A stretch of 50,688 nt of DNA, from positions 1 to 50,688 of the forward strand of contig JAHBUR010000028.1 in the NCBI GenBank assembly GCA_019637975.1, written 5' to 3'. The position numbers were made by a program, and so were the translations under genes. Numbering within the stretch: the stretch's first letter is position 1; each line of letters opens with the position of its first letter. Of this stretch, positions 9,041 to 18,531 are shown one piece after another. The stretch is from Bacteroidota bacterium. Its GTDB lineage: Bacteria > Bacteroidota > Ignavibacteria > UBA10030 > UBA6906. Under the pieces are notes generated by a model. That model had not been told where the DNA came from and did not search any database. It saw nothing but the letters and a program-made list of their open reading frames with translations.

Positions 9041-10321
9041 TTACATATTCGTTTTTGCGGTGGCCGGTTGCTGTTCCGGTGATTTCTTCGGTTTGCGCGT
9101 GAGGATCCACCACCCGACAACCACAACAGCAACTACGTTGAACACCCAAAACACAATCTGCCAGTTGAATCTCTCCTTGTGCAATTGGCTTACGGTTTTG
9201 TCGAGAGAGGCATATTCAACTTTACCGAGCATGGTCTCGTTTTCAAGAGCGGCCTTCCAATCCTTGTCGACTCGCTGAATCCAAATCTCGTCAACAAACA
9301 CTCGCGTGTCAACGCCGCTCGCCTTGGCCGTTTCGACATAGGAGCGGACACTCGCTGCAAAACTCTTCGGGTCGTTGAACTGCTGAATACTGACACCGCG
9401 GTTGGAAAACTCGGCAGCGAGGCTCGCCCAGAATGATGATTCAAGTCTCGAGCGCCAAGTGGCAATTGTTGCGTCGACCTGTTGTGCCAGTTCTTCGCTT
9501 TCGGCCGCGGCTGTTTCCGTCGCTTTTTTCCTCTGCATCTTCGATTTCGTTATGGTATTGCGCGCTGCGAGTGCCGCCGTAACCTTGTCTCTCAACCCAT
9601 CCCAACGGTTCTTGAACTGATGATATTGACTGACCAGCACGCCGTAGTCCTTTGCTTCGAGGCGCGTCGATGAAAGAAATGCGATGTTATCTTCGGCAAT
9701 GCCCGCTATCCGGTTGACGATATCAGCTTTCTCCAGTTTCTTGCCGAGAGCATCTTTCTCCGCGACCGAAAGGGTCTCAATATTCCTGCCGAAGGGCAGA
9801 AAGATGGAGTCTATCATGGCGTTCACAAGCCGGTCATTGGCAGCGAGGTTCATGTTCAAACGATTGACCAGCTCGCGCTGTTCGGCCAGCGAGGTTTCTG
9901 TTGATTTCAATTTCGCGAGAAGGTCTTTCCGCTCGGCATACAACCGCTCCAACTCCGCATTCAGCGTGATCATGATGCCTTCCAACTCGATGATTCGTGT
10001 CCCCTGAGTCTGAATGAGCATGGCCTTTTCCTTCGCAAACGTATGGCGATCGCGCAAATCAGCAAGCATGTCGTTGAATGTTTTCGGGTAGAATGCCCCG
10101 GAGATCAACCGGCTATGATGGCTGTATTCGGATTCGAGACTCTCGATTCGGTGAGGAATCTGTGCAACCTGTTCGGCTGTTCGTGCAGAATCAATATCAA
10201 CGCGGATCGCATCATATGTAGCCTTGAAGCGCTCTTTTACCTCGAAGTCGGATTGCTGGGCAGAACTGTTTACTGCCGCAAGTGAAACCAATGCTACTGT
10301 CACAGATCTGATAAGCTTCAT
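9041..10321 (-). CDS. Exported coiled-coil protein with C-terminal membrane anchor
   Basis: 426 residues, no recognised family. It has a signal peptide (MKLIRSVTVALVSLAAVNSSAQ). A long coiled-coil follows (about 95-160, ELEGIMITLNAELERLYAER and on), then mainly helical sequence, and a single transmembrane helix near the C-terminus (WQIVFWVFNVVAVVVVGWWIL) before a short basic tail (TRKPKKS). This suggests a periplasmic protein fixed in the inner membrane at its C-terminus, perhaps a cell-envelope spacer. Its ATG overlaps the stop of the upstream lipoprotein gene (ATGA), so the two are translationally coupled and probably act together. Confidence 0.7.
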   Translation of the reverse strand: MKLIRSVTVALVSLAAVNSSAQQSDFEVKERFKATYDAIRVDIDSARTAEQVAQIPHRIESLESEYSHHSRLISGAFYPKTFNDMLADLRDRHTFAKEKAMLIQTQGTRIIELEGIMITLNAELERLYAERKDLLAKLKSTETSLAEQRELVNRLNMNLAANDRLVNAMIDSIFLPFGRNIETLSVAEKDALGKKLEKADIVNRIAGIAEDNIAFLSSTRLEAKDYGVLVSQYHQFKNRWDGLRDKVTAALAARNTITKSKMQRKKATETAAAESEELAQQVDATIATWRSRLESSFWASLAAEFSNRGVSIQQFNDPKSFAASVRSYVETAKASGVDTRVFVDEIWIQRVDKDWKAALENETMLGKVEYASLDKTVSQLHKERFNWQIVFWVFNVVAVVVVGWWILTRKPKKSPEQQPATAKTNM

Positions 10322-10818
10322 TTTCGTCCCTCCGCTTGCAAATCTTTTTCTTCGAGAATATCATCACTGGTCATGAGTAACCGGAGATTGCTGCCGTCAA
10401 TCAACTCCACATAAGGTTCGCGTTGATTGAGGGCGGGCCGGGCGAGTCCATGCTCGGAAACCTCATACTTCCTGTGGAGTTTCAACTCGCCGGCATTCGG
10501 AGCCATGACGTAGACATGTTTGAACCGTGGTCCGGTAACGTAGTACATGCCTTCGGTGCTTCTGAGAATGCGAATTTCTTTCCCTTTGAGCGCCTGAGGG
10601 TTTTCGAATTCCTCTTGCGCCAGCGGGGCCACATTGAAGGAGATAGCATACCGGCCCTCATTCACGGTGTTGTTTTCAGTAACGCTGAGGACGGTTTCTA
10701 CAGGCCATCCGTAGTCTACTTGAGGGAGGGAGAACGACGAACAGGCAGGGAGGACTAATGCCATTGCCGCAATTGTGATGGCGACCCGAGCAACGACAGT
10801 GGCTTGATTCTTCTTCAC
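10318..10818 (-). CDS. Lipoprotein, unknown function
   Basis: 166-residue predicted lipoprotein. I start it at GTG 10818 because GAGGA lies just upstream and the product then opens with a proper signal sequence (MKKNQATVVARVAITIAAMALVLPAC) with lipobox LPAC; an upstream start would add 23 residues in front of it. The mature protein is beta-rich (EIRILRSTEGMYYVTGPRFKHVYVM) with no family I recognise. It is translationally coupled to the coiled-coil membrane protein, which suggests a two-part envelope complex. Confidence 0.7.
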   Translation of the reverse strand: MKKNQATVVARVAITIAAMALVLPACSSFSLPQVDYGWPVETVLSVTENNTVNEGRYAISFNVAPLAQEEFENPQALKGKEIRILRSTEGMYYVTGPRFKHVYVMAPNAGELKLHRKYEVSEHGLARPALNQREPYVELIDGSNLRLLMTSDDILEEKDLQAEGRK

Positions 10819-11379
10819 ATATTCCTCAGGATTATTATGGATTCCAAATATCACACAAAAAATACGAACAGCGTTGACAGCCATCAAGTTAATTGTTCTT
10901 AATCGAATTTGAGCTAAAAATCAACACGCTCTGTGGTAAATCGGAAAAACAGCCCTCCTTATGGGCTGTTGTCGGTTTTCAAACCTCCAAATATGGAGAA
11001 AATCGGAATCGGCTTGGAGGGCCGTAGCGGGCGGAAGAGCAGTGGAAGAGCAGTGAAAGACAAGCGTGAGACAACACCCTTGGCCGGAACTTGTCAGCTT
11101 GCTAATGGATGTCGTGACCTCCGATCCGTCATCCAACAAACTGTGCTGAAGAGCATGACTGACAGTTCAATCGAATATTCGCGGGAGCGCGGCAACCGTT
11201 CAGTTGAATGGAATCCTTCATTGGCAGACTATGAACCGGAATCATCCTCTCATTGAGATACAACACTTTCCGGTTCAAGTTATCGAAGCAGTATTGACTT
11301 CCTACGCACATTCAGTTACCTTTGTGTGGTTGCTCTCCGTGCAACCCTCTCGTTTCCCAACCACTAATGATTTCCGTTC
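10819..11379. other. Intergenic region with one minus-strand terminator
   Basis: About 560 bp between the lipoprotein gene and the response regulator gene. No convincing coding frame on either strand. It holds a minus-strand terminator at 10944-10970 and a tandem GGAAGAGCAGTG near 11034-11057. A terminator on the minus strand with no gene upstream of it may mark a small RNA within about 10971-11379. Confidence 0.5.
10944..10970 (-). terminator. Minus-strand terminator without an obvious gene
   Basis: On the minus strand AACAGCCC (10970-10963), a 7-base loop, GGGCTGTT (10955-10948), then a run of T. It points towards the lipoprotein gene, which starts 126 bp downstream, so it would end a transcript coming from 10971-11379. 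Confidence 0.65.
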
Positions 11380-11817
11380 ATGTCCAAGGAAGCAAATGCC
11401 GCCGCCGCAAGGTCGGTACTTATCGTTGAAGATAGCGTAGACTTTTCCAATCTCCTCAAATACATTGTGGACGACATGGGCTATGAGGGTGTGCAGTTTG
11501 CCCTCGACAAAGAAGACATTGTCGAACGCTCGAAGGAATGTCACGCCGAAGCTGTACTCATGGATCTGCAGCTCCGCCGGAAAAACGGCATGCAATACAT
11601 TGAAGAGTTGAAAGCCGACCCGGCAACGAAGAACATTCCCATCATCATCATCAGCGGCCGGGAGTTGAGCCAGAAGGAGATACTCTCGCTGCAAATTCAG
11701 AATGTGAAATACCTCAGGAAGGGAAGAGTTGAGATGGATGAATTGAAGAAGGTAATCAGCGAAACACTTCACTCTCACGACTCCGCCGGAAACAGGGCGA
11801 AGAAGGTCAGCGGTTGA
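11380..11817 (+). CDS. Single-domain response regulator (CheY-like receiver)
   Basis: 145-residue receiver domain with no output domain. All key residues are present: acidic pair E17-D18 (IVEDS), phosphoacceptor D62 (LMDLQL), S92 (IIISG) and K114 (LRKG). It presumably relays phosphate from a sensor kinase to a partner protein. It is convergent with the glutamate dehydrogenase gene at 11842, with only 24 bp between stops, and near a protein that carries two receiver-like domains; a functional tie is speculative. No clear Shine-Dalgarno before the ATG. Confidence 0.9.
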   Translation: MSKEANAAAARSVLIVEDSVDFSNLLKYIVDDMGYEGVQFALDKEDIVERSKECHAEAVLMDLQLRRKNGMQYIEELKADPATKNIPIIIISGRELSQKEILSLQIQNVKYLRKGRVEMDELKKVISETLHSHDSAGNRAKKVSG

Positions 11818-11841
11818 TTGCGTCTTTCTGAAGGCCCGTTC

Positions 11842-13089
11842 CTACACCCAGCCACGCAACTTGCACGCCTCGGCAACACGGGCAACCCCGACAACCATCG
11901 CGGCCAGGCGGGGGTGCACGGATTTTTCGAGCATTGCTTCTTTCACACTGTTGTACGCTTTTCTCAGTTTCTCATCAAGCCGCTGATGGACGAGTTCCTC
12001 GCTCCAGAAATACGAGTAGCTATCCTGCACCATTTCAAAGTATGAAACAGTAACACCGCCGGCACTCGCAAGTATGTCGGGTATGACGTGAACGCCTTTT
12101 CTATGCAGAATCAGATCCGCGTCGGGAGTTGTGGGTCCGTTGGCGAGCTCGCAAACGATCTTTGCCTTGATGTCGCCGGCGTTCTTGTCATTGATGGCAT
12201 TTTCCAGCGCTGCGGGGTAGAGAATGTCAACATCAAGCCCGAGGACGGCGTCACGTAGAATTTCTTTTCCGCCGGGAAATCCCTTTACGGAACCCGTCTT
12301 CAATTTGTGTGTGACAAGATCTTTCGGGTTGAGACCCTCTTCCGAATATACTCCCCCTCGCGAGTCACACACGGCAATGAGGTTTCCGCCGCCCAACAGT
12401 TCTTCATGCAACAGTGCAGCCCGTTGTCCCGCATTTCCGAATCCCTGAATCGCGTATCGTCCCTTGGGGTCTATGCCGAACACTTTGCACGCTTCACCGA
12501 CGGTTATCACCCCGCCGCGTGCCGTTGCGTCTCTCCTGCCTTCCGTGCCGCCGATTTGCAGCGGCTTGTCCGTGAAAACCCCCGGTTGATGCCGTTGAAG
12601 CAATGTTTCATATTCGTCCATCATCCAGGCCATCGTTTGCGGGTTCGTATACACATCCGGTGCGGGAATGTCCTTATCAATCCCGATGTTCTGTACAACT
12701 GCGCGGACGTATCCGCGTGAGAGATTCTCCAACTCACGATCAGACATTGTTCGCGGGTCGCAAATAACGCCGCCCTTTCCTCCACCGAGCGGCAGGTCAA
12801 CAACGGCCGTTTTCCACGTCATCCAGCCGGCCAGTGCCCTGATTGTGTCAACCGTCTCATCGGGGTGAAAGCGAATGCCCCCCTTTGCCGGACCTCGTGC
12901 ATAGTTGTGTTGGATGCGATAGCCGTGAAAGATTTTCACTTCGCCGCTGTCCATTTTCACCGGGATCGTGAATTTGAACTCGCGTTGGGGCCACAACAAC
13001 AACTCAACAGTCGGGGCGTCGAGATTCAACAGCTTGGCTGCTTCCCGAACCTGCTGCTGTGTTACTTCAAAGGAGTTATACGACTTCAT
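11842..13089 (-). CDS. gdh: Glutamate dehydrogenase (Glu/Leu/Phe/Val family), paralog 1
   Basis: Catalyses oxidative deamination of glutamate to 2-oxoglutarate, or the reverse. The 415-residue size and sequence fit the short GDH type (GudB/RocG-like), unlike the two longer paralogs at 18532 and 36056. The substrate/catalytic motif LPLGGGKGGV (about 99-108) and the nucleotide-binding IQGFGNAGQ are intact. The start at 13089 (MKSYNSFEVTQQQVREAAKLL) matches the family's N-terminus; an upstream in-frame start would add 24 residues of low-complexity basic sequence. It lies at the end of a minus-strand run behind a zinc-ribbon gene and an ATP-grasp/receiver gene. Confidence 0.93.
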   Translation of the reverse strand: MKSYNSFEVTQQQVREAAKLLNLDAPTVELLLWPQREFKFTIPVKMDSGEVKIFHGYRIQHNYARGPAKGGIRFHPDETVDTIRALAGWMTWKTAVVDLPLGGGKGGVICDPRTMSDRELENLSRGYVRAVVQNIGIDKDIPAPDVYTNPQTMAWMMDEYETLLQRHQPGVFTDKPLQIGGTEGRRDATARGGVITVGEACKVFGIDPKGRYAIQGFGNAGQRAALLHEELLGGGNLIAVCDSRGGVYSEEGLNPKDLVTHKLKTGSVKGFPGGKEILRDAVLGLDVDILYPAALENAINDKNAGDIKAKIVCELANGPTTPDADLILHRKGVHVIPDILASAGGVTVSYFEMVQDSYSYFWSEELVHQRLDEKLRKAYNSVKEAMLEKSVHPRLAAMVVGVARVAEACKLRGWV

Positions 13090-13100
13090 GAGCGTGCGCC

Positions 13101-13301
13101 TTAGGGTTTGTCTTTCTTTGATTCTTGATCGAACACGTCGAGAATGATTCTGTACCAACACCGTTTACACATCAATGCCCGGTCCACGCTGAGCAAGACC
13201 TGTTCCCACGGGCTCAAGGGCGCTCCGCAATGCGGACAGGCATCCGGAGTCTTCGCACGCATTTCTCCTTGCGGTTGCTTCGTATTCTTGTCAGATTTCA
13301 C
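13101..13301 (-). CDS. Small zinc-ribbon protein
   Basis: 66 residues with two CxxC knuckles (CPHCGAP and CKRC) spaced like a rubredoxin-type zinc ribbon. Family unknown. The annotated start overlaps the upstream gene's stop by 11 bp; a shorter product from the internal Met (MRAKTPDACPHC) is also possible. It sits between the ATP-grasp/receiver gene and the glutamate dehydrogenase gene, 11 bp from the latter, so all three are probably one transcript. It may be an accessory or regulatory subunit; no direct evidence. Confidence 0.7.
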   Translation of the reverse strand: MKSDKNTKQPQGEMRAKTPDACPHCGAPLSPWEQVLLSVDRALMCKRCWYRIILDVFDQESKKDKP

Positions 13302-16300
13302 GTTGGTGCTCCGGTTTCAAAATGATGCCGCGATTTTCATGGCCGTTCATCATAACCGTAATCGGTGCCTCAAGGCGGATATGCCGTGTGAATGTTCCAT
13401 CTTTGAAAGCAGGCTGTTCGAGCAGCCACTTCCAATCAAGCGAACTCTTGCCTCTCTTCGAACTAACCGTGAAATAGCCGATCATGAAGGATGTAATGTT
13501 CTGGAAGAAATGCGAACCCTGCGACGGTTCGACATCCATATCCTTGAAGCCGGCCTCAATAATTGCCCGCGCTCCGGAAATCTGATCCCATCGAATCGGG
13601 ATTCCGAGCCACGGGTCGAGTGTTCCCCATCTGCCGACACCGACGAGCAGATACGGCCGCCGTTCCGCGAGAAGCTCGCCGTTGCAATGCGTCACTTCCA
13701 CTGCAACCTCCCTGCTTTTCGCACGGTCGAATTTGTTGATGTCAACAACCACAATATCGCGAATATCCCGGATAACGCCATTTCCAAGCACCTGTTCGCT
13801 GTAACAGAGGCAGGCATCCGGTTCAACCCGTTCGATGTTCAGCTCTACGGCTTCACGGCTCAGCACCAACGGCCGCATCTGCAACATGCCGAATTCCTTC
13901 GGCTGCCCGGTCGGTGTGTTCACATTCACCGCAAACTCAATCTCAACCGGCGTGCCCATACCCCACGTTCCCATATCTGTAAGCAAATCAATAATTTGCG
14001 GCAACGGGAACAGGCGGTGCCTGAGCAGCGGCCCGAAAGTGACCAGCCGGACTCCCTGCCGCGAAATGCCGTCTTGCACAACATCGTTGTCATGTGAATA
14101 CGTCGAGCCGAGCAGATGCAGTGTTGCGTCGCCTTCCGCTACATCCAGACCGTAGCGTTTGACAAGCATGTCATGCGTTTCAATGCCGAAGTCGGACGCG
14201 GCATCAAGTTGCAACGCAAAGAACTCGCGCTGAGTGGTGTCGAGCGATTCTTCCGCCGAGTAGAATTGAATGAGATCAGTCGGGTACTTCGGACAAAACC
14301 GCACGGCATTTCCTCCATCGACAACCCATTTGCCGAGACCCAATCCGACCGACACGATGCCGTCCGATGATTTTTGCGGCGGCAGCGGATAGAAATTATA
14401 CGATCGGGCAACGCCTGCAAAGTCGGGATAGAAGCGATGTTCGTGTGTACGTCCGACCATTCTCTGAACTATCACCGCCATCTTTTCCTCCTCAAGGCGG
14501 TAGGATGTTACTTTGATGTAATCCTTTGCACTTTGGTAGAAGGTGGAAGCGTACACGCGCTTGATTGTGTTGAGAAGGTCATTCAGCCGCACAAGAGGAT
14601 TGGGATGAATGTTCGGCAGCATATACGTTTCATACACGCCGGCAAACGGATGATACTGCGAGTCTTCAAGGAGGCTTGACGAACGGACCGCCAGCGGAGT
14701 CCGGATAATGTCGAGAAATGCGGCGAGGTTTCCCAGCACTTCCTCCGGGAAACGTTGCGCATCGAGAAAGCGGCGGGTGATCTGCTTGTCGTCATCGCAA
14801 TCCATGGCAAACCGGCGGAGATTGTTTTCATCGACAAACTGATCGAACACATCCGTACCGAGCACAACAGCAGGCGGGACGTGAATGCGCACTCCTTCAA
14901 ACCGGTCACGGACATTGTAATCATTTATCAGTGTGTTCACGAACCCGAGTCCTCGCGCTTTGCCGCCCAACGAGCCGCCGCCGATGCGGGCGAAGCTGCT
15001 TTCGGGATCGAACGTCTCCTTCGAAAAATCCATGATGATGCCGCGCTGCCTGATGATGCCGTAGGCGTGCAACGAACGGATCAGATCTTCGCGCAACGCC
15101 GTCAGGTTGGGGTAGTCGTTCACTTTGCGGGGCCGGAGTTGATGAGCCAGCCAGAATTCGGTGCGAGCCTTCAGCCAGTTGGAAAAGTGATTCCGCTCGG
15201 CATGAAAACGAATACTTTGTTCGGGTACGATATGCAGTTGTTCTTCCAGGCTCTTCAGGTCGCTTGCCCTTCCGATTTCGATTCCCTCCGGCGTCCGGAA
15301 GATAAAATCGCCGAAGCTGAAATGCTGTACCATGAAGTGACGCAGTTCATTGAGCAGCATCGGCGAGTCTTTCATCACGAATGCAGCCTGGACATCACTT
15401 GCCGCACGCTCATTGTCCTTGTTGTGCGAGAGGAGAAGAATCGGCAAGTCGGGCTGCTCGGACTTGACTACCCGGGCAAACTCAATGCCTGCCTGCGAAT
15501 CCTGCTCGCCGTTGCGGGGAAAATCAACATCCGAAATCACGCCGAGCATGTAGTCACGGTATTCGTCGTAATATTGCCACGCTTCTTCGTATGTGGAACA
15601 GAGAAGAATTTTCGGGCGGGCACGCATGCGCAGGAATTTGTGCGTCAGGTTTATTCCTTCGGAAATGAGGCGTTGTGATTGCTTCAGGATTTCCGTGTAG
15701 ATGTTCGGCAGCATCGAGGAATAGTACTTGACGCTGTCTTCTATGAAGATCACTGTCTGAACGCCGACCATGCGCGTGTCGTGATCGACATTCATCTTAT
15801 CTTCAAGATACTTGACGATGCCGATGATAATGCGGAAGTCGCCTGTCCAGATGAAAATCTTCTTGAATACCGACGCATCCTGATGGACGAGAAGTTCCTT
15901 CAACTCCCGGTTGTCGTGAGCAAGCAACACGATGGGAACGGTAATGCCTTGCTGCCGCGCCATCTTTGCAAAATTGACGGCGTGCATATCGTCGATATGC
16001 AGAGTTGTAATAATGAGATCGAAGCGGTTTTCTTCCTTGGCAAGACTGATCGCCTCCGAGCCGCTGGAGACTCTTGTCAGTTCGGGAGAGTGGGAGAGGT
16101 TGAAGCCCTGGTATTCGTTGCGAATCAATTCATACAAACGCCCGTCTTCCTCGAACAGATAGAGATCGTACAGGCTGGAGACAAGCAGGATATCGCGGAT
16201 ACGCAGCCGCATCAGATTTTGAAATCCCTGGAAGCGGTTGCCGTAGCCGTGCTCGACCCACAACGGATCGAAGCTGCTTTCTATCTGATCGAATGGATGT

Positions 16301-16314
16301 TTCGGGGTGGACAT
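13291..16314 (-). CDS. Two receiver-like domains fused to PEP-synthase-type ATP-grasp domain, paralog 1
   Basis: 1007 residues. Residues ~38-175 look like a receiver domain in which the phosphoacceptor position is lost (DLIITTLHIDD in place of LxxDxxMP). Residues ~185-335 are a second receiver with IEDS (191-194), D262 in ISDVDFP and K315 in VMKD, so it may still be phosphorylated; it has a long insert after the first strand. From ~435 on is a PPDK_N (PEP/pyruvate-binding, ATP-grasp) domain: GGKARGLGF (450-458), LAVRSSSLLEDSQ (541-553), FAGVYETYM. The phosphohistidine swivel and PEP-binding barrel of true PEP synthase/PPDK are absent. It is therefore not a complete PEP synthase; a regulatory or nucleotide-dependent phosphotransfer role is inference. 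Confidence 0.88.
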   Translation of the reverse strand: MSTPKHPFDQIESSFDPLWVEHGYGNRFQGFQNLMRLRIRDILLVSSLYDLYLFEEDGRLYELIRNEYQGFNLSHSPELTRVSSGSEAISLAKEENRFDLIITTLHIDDMHAVNFAKMARQQGITVPIVLLAHDNRELKELLVHQDASVFKKIFIWTGDFRIIIGIVKYLEDKMNVDHDTRMVGVQTVIFIEDSVKYYSSMLPNIYTEILKQSQRLISEGINLTHKFLRMRARPKILLCSTYEEAWQYYDEYRDYMLGVISDVDFPRNGEQDSQAGIEFARVVKSEQPDLPILLLSHNKDNERAASDVQAAFVMKDSPMLLNELRHFMVQHFSFGDFIFRTPEGIEIGRASDLKSLEEQLHIVPEQSIRFHAERNHFSNWLKARTEFWLAHQLRPRKVNDYPNLTALREDLIRSLHAYGIIRQRGIIMDFSKETFDPESSFARIGGGSLGGKARGLGFVNTLINDYNVRDRFEGVRIHVPPAVVLGTDVFDQFVDENNLRRFAMDCDDDKQITRRFLDAQRFPEEVLGNLAAFLDIIRTPLAVRSSSLLEDSQYHPFAGVYETYMLPNIHPNPLVRLNDLLNTIKRVYASTFYQSAKDYIKVTSYRLEEEKMAVIVQRMVGRTHEHRFYPDFAGVARSYNFYPLPPQKSSDGIVSVGLGLGKWVVDGGNAVRFCPKYPTDLIQFYSAEESLDTTQREFFALQLDAASDFGIETHDMLVKRYGLDVAEGDATLHLLGSTYSHDNDVVQDGISRQGVRLVTFGPLLRHRLFPLPQIIDLLTDMGTWGMGTPVEIEFAVNVNTPTGQPKEFGMLQMRPLVLSREAVELNIERVEPDACLCYSEQVLGNGVIRDIRDIVVVDINKFDRAKSREVAVEVTHCNGELLAERRPYLLVGVGRWGTLDPWLGIPIRWDQISGARAIIEAGFKDMDVEPSQGSHFFQNITSFMIGYFTVSSKRGKSSLDWKWLLEQPAFKDGTFTRHIRLEAPITVMMNGHENRGIILKPEHQREI

Positions 16315-16358
16315 TGCCGTTTCTTGTTTGGTGTAGAGACGTTTCCCGAACGTCTCTA

Positions 16359-18443
16359 TTAACGCAGCAGGACAAATTTCTTCGTTTGTGAAAAGTCACC
16401 TGCTTGAATGTGGTAGAAATAAACTCCGCTTGAGAGTGCGGACGCGTTGAACTGTGTTCTGTAGTATCCAGGTTGCATCGACTCGTTCACAAGGATTGCT
16501 ACCTCCCTTCCCACAATATCAAACACTTTGAGAGACACGATGCCAGCTTTTGGTAATGCAAACTCGATTGTAGTCGACGGGTTGAATGGATTTGGATAAT
16601 TCTGTTCAAGACGAAGATGCGATGGGTAGTCGTTTGATAACATTTTCACCGAGGTAAGGATCTCTGATACGGGTCGTTTCCAAACACCGTCACGATATGT
16701 TCCTGCAAAAATCTGTGTATTGCTTACAGCGAGTGAGTGAACAGTGGAATTCGGGAGCCCTGTATTAACCGATGTCCAGCTCACGCCGTTGTTGGTTGAG
16801 ACGAAGAAACCGCCTGCATTAGTGCCGGCAAAAAGGCCGCCGTAAGAAGAAGTGAGGCTGCGAACTTGTCGGTGGGATGGAAGGCCACTAACCGGGGTCC
16901 ATGTTGTGCCGTCGTCCGTGGAAAGAAACGCGCCGCCAAGGGTTCCAGCAATGACGTTCTCTCCGGCAACAGCAAGCGCGTAGACCAGGGTGTTCGTTAA
17001 ACCCGTATTAACAGCAGTCCAACTTGAGCCTTGGTTGCTCGAACGAAAAACTCCGCCCAGCGTTCCCGCAAAAACGTGATTGCTGGAAAAGGCAAAGGCA
17101 CGGATATTCTGGTTCGTCAGCCCTGTGTTGGCCGCACTCCATTCGGTGCCATTATCTGTCGTAAGAAAAACACCCGCCTCAGTACCCGCAAACAGAGTTA
17201 TTCCGGAAACACCGAGAGCCCATATATAGCGATTGGGTAAACCGCTGCTGGCGGCAATCCAACTTGTCCCGTTGTTCGTGGAACGAAAGACATAGTGTGT
17301 AGCGGCAAAGAGGTTCATGCCGGAAGTGGCGAGTGCGGTCACCCAGTAGTCCGGCAGACCTGTACTCACCTGAATCCAAGAGGATCCACTGTTGGACGAA
17401 AGGAAGACTCCGCCACCGTAGCTCGTTGCAAACAAATTTGTGTCAGAGATTGCAAAACTATTTGTCCATGTATTTGACAGCCGGGATTGAGTCCACGAAA
17501 TACCATTATCGGTCGAAACAAAAGCCCCGCTTCCCTCGGTTCCGGAAAAGAGAATTGTGTCCGATGGTCCGTTGGAGTAGATCGCAAGGGCATTGATTCC
17601 AAGGTTGGTCAAGCCGTTATTTACAGCTGTCCAGGTAGTCCCGCTGTTTGTGGAGAAGAACACGCCCCCGTAACGGCTTCCGGCGAAAACATTCGAGCCA
17701 TAACAAGCGAGAGCGTTAATTGTAAGACCCGTCAAGCCCGTACTTGCCGGAGTCCAACTCAAGCCATTATCGGTCGAAAGAAAAACATCACCGTCAGTAG
17801 TTCCGACAAAGAGATTCGCCCCCGAAAAGGAGAAAGCACGTATCTGCTTATTCTGCAACCCGGTGATTTCGCTTGACCAGCTTGAGCCGTTGTCCAGGGA
17901 ACGAAAAAGGCCTCCCGCCGTTCCCGCAAAAAGATACATATCGAAGACGGCAAGAACCCTTACTGTCATATTGGTTAAGCCATTGTTGATCTGCGTCCAG
18001 GTCATTCCGTCGTTGCTCGACCGGAAAGCACCGTTATCTGTTCCGGCAAAGAGGTTCGTCCCGCTGACCAAGAGTGAGTACACAACTGTCCCACTAAGAC
18101 CTGTACTCGCGTTCGCCCAAGTCGAACCGTTATCGGTTGAGCGATAGACTTCACCAAGGGTTCCCGCAAAAAGACTTGTTCCGCGAACTGCAAGTGAATA
18201 GATGTCGTCGGATATCATGCCTGTGCTTCGCCGGATCCAAGACTGTCCGTTATCGGTAGAAAGGAAGATGCCGCCTTGGGAAGTACTCCCGGCATAGATA
18301 TTTGTTCCGCCCACCATATTGGAAGATGTTGCAACCGCACGAATGTAACCGCCTGCCGGTCCGCCAGTTTGTACCCATTGGGCTTGGATCAATCCTGTAT
18401 TGATCCAACTTGTAAAAAGCAATATGTAGATTGCGTGCTTCAT
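16359..18443 (-). CDS. Secreted beta-propeller (BNR/YCF48-like) protein with type IX sorting domain
   Basis: 694 residues: a signal peptide (MKHAIYILLFTSWINTGLIQAQ), then about 13 repeats of ~44 residues of the form xSTDNGxSWTxxNxGLxNxxVxALAVxGxxLFAGT, i.e. BNR/YCF48-like propeller blades, probably two propellers. The last ~80 residues are a Por/type IX secretion sorting domain (QNYPNPFNPSTTIEFALPK, then GREVAILV, GVYFYHIQAG and a final KKFVLLR). It should be exported by Sec and then moved to the surface by the type IX system. GGAGG before the ATG at 18443 fixes the start. Its ligand is unknown. It separates the two ATP-grasp/GDH modules. Confidence 0.9.
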   Translation of the reverse strand: MKHAIYILLFTSWINTGLIQAQWVQTGGPAGGYIRAVATSSNMVGGTNIYAGSTSQGGIFLSTDNGQSWIRRSTGMISDDIYSLAVRGTSLFAGTLGEVYRSTDNGSTWANASTGLSGTVVYSLLVSGTNLFAGTDNGAFRSSNDGMTWTQINNGLTNMTVRVLAVFDMYLFAGTAGGLFRSLDNGSSWSSEITGLQNKQIRAFSFSGANLFVGTTDGDVFLSTDNGLSWTPASTGLTGLTINALACYGSNVFAGSRYGGVFFSTNSGTTWTAVNNGLTNLGINALAIYSNGPSDTILFSGTEGSGAFVSTDNGISWTQSRLSNTWTNSFAISDTNLFATSYGGGVFLSSNSGSSWIQVSTGLPDYWVTALATSGMNLFAATHYVFRSTNNGTSWIAASSGLPNRYIWALGVSGITLFAGTEAGVFLTTDNGTEWSAANTGLTNQNIRAFAFSSNHVFAGTLGGVFRSSNQGSSWTAVNTGLTNTLVYALAVAGENVIAGTLGGAFLSTDDGTTWTPVSGLPSHRQVRSLTSSYGGLFAGTNAGGFFVSTNNGVSWTSVNTGLPNSTVHSLAVSNTQIFAGTYRDGVWKRPVSEILTSVKMLSNDYPSHLRLEQNYPNPFNPSTTIEFALPKAGIVSLKVFDIVGREVAILVNESMQPGYYRTQFNASALSSGVYFYHIQAGDFSQTKKFVLLR

Positions 18444-18531
18444 ATGACCCTCCACTTCCGAGAAGTGTCAATAGTAGGCCTCGAATCACTGTAGGGACGT
18501 CCGAAAGAACGTCCCTACGGGAAGATTCACA

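Noticed and set aside
14755-16362. Long plus-strand open frames opposite the ATP-grasp/receiver gene, and the similar ones at 22240-23244
   Set aside because: Codon-bias shadows; the same antisense frames recur in both paralogs because the sense strands are similar.
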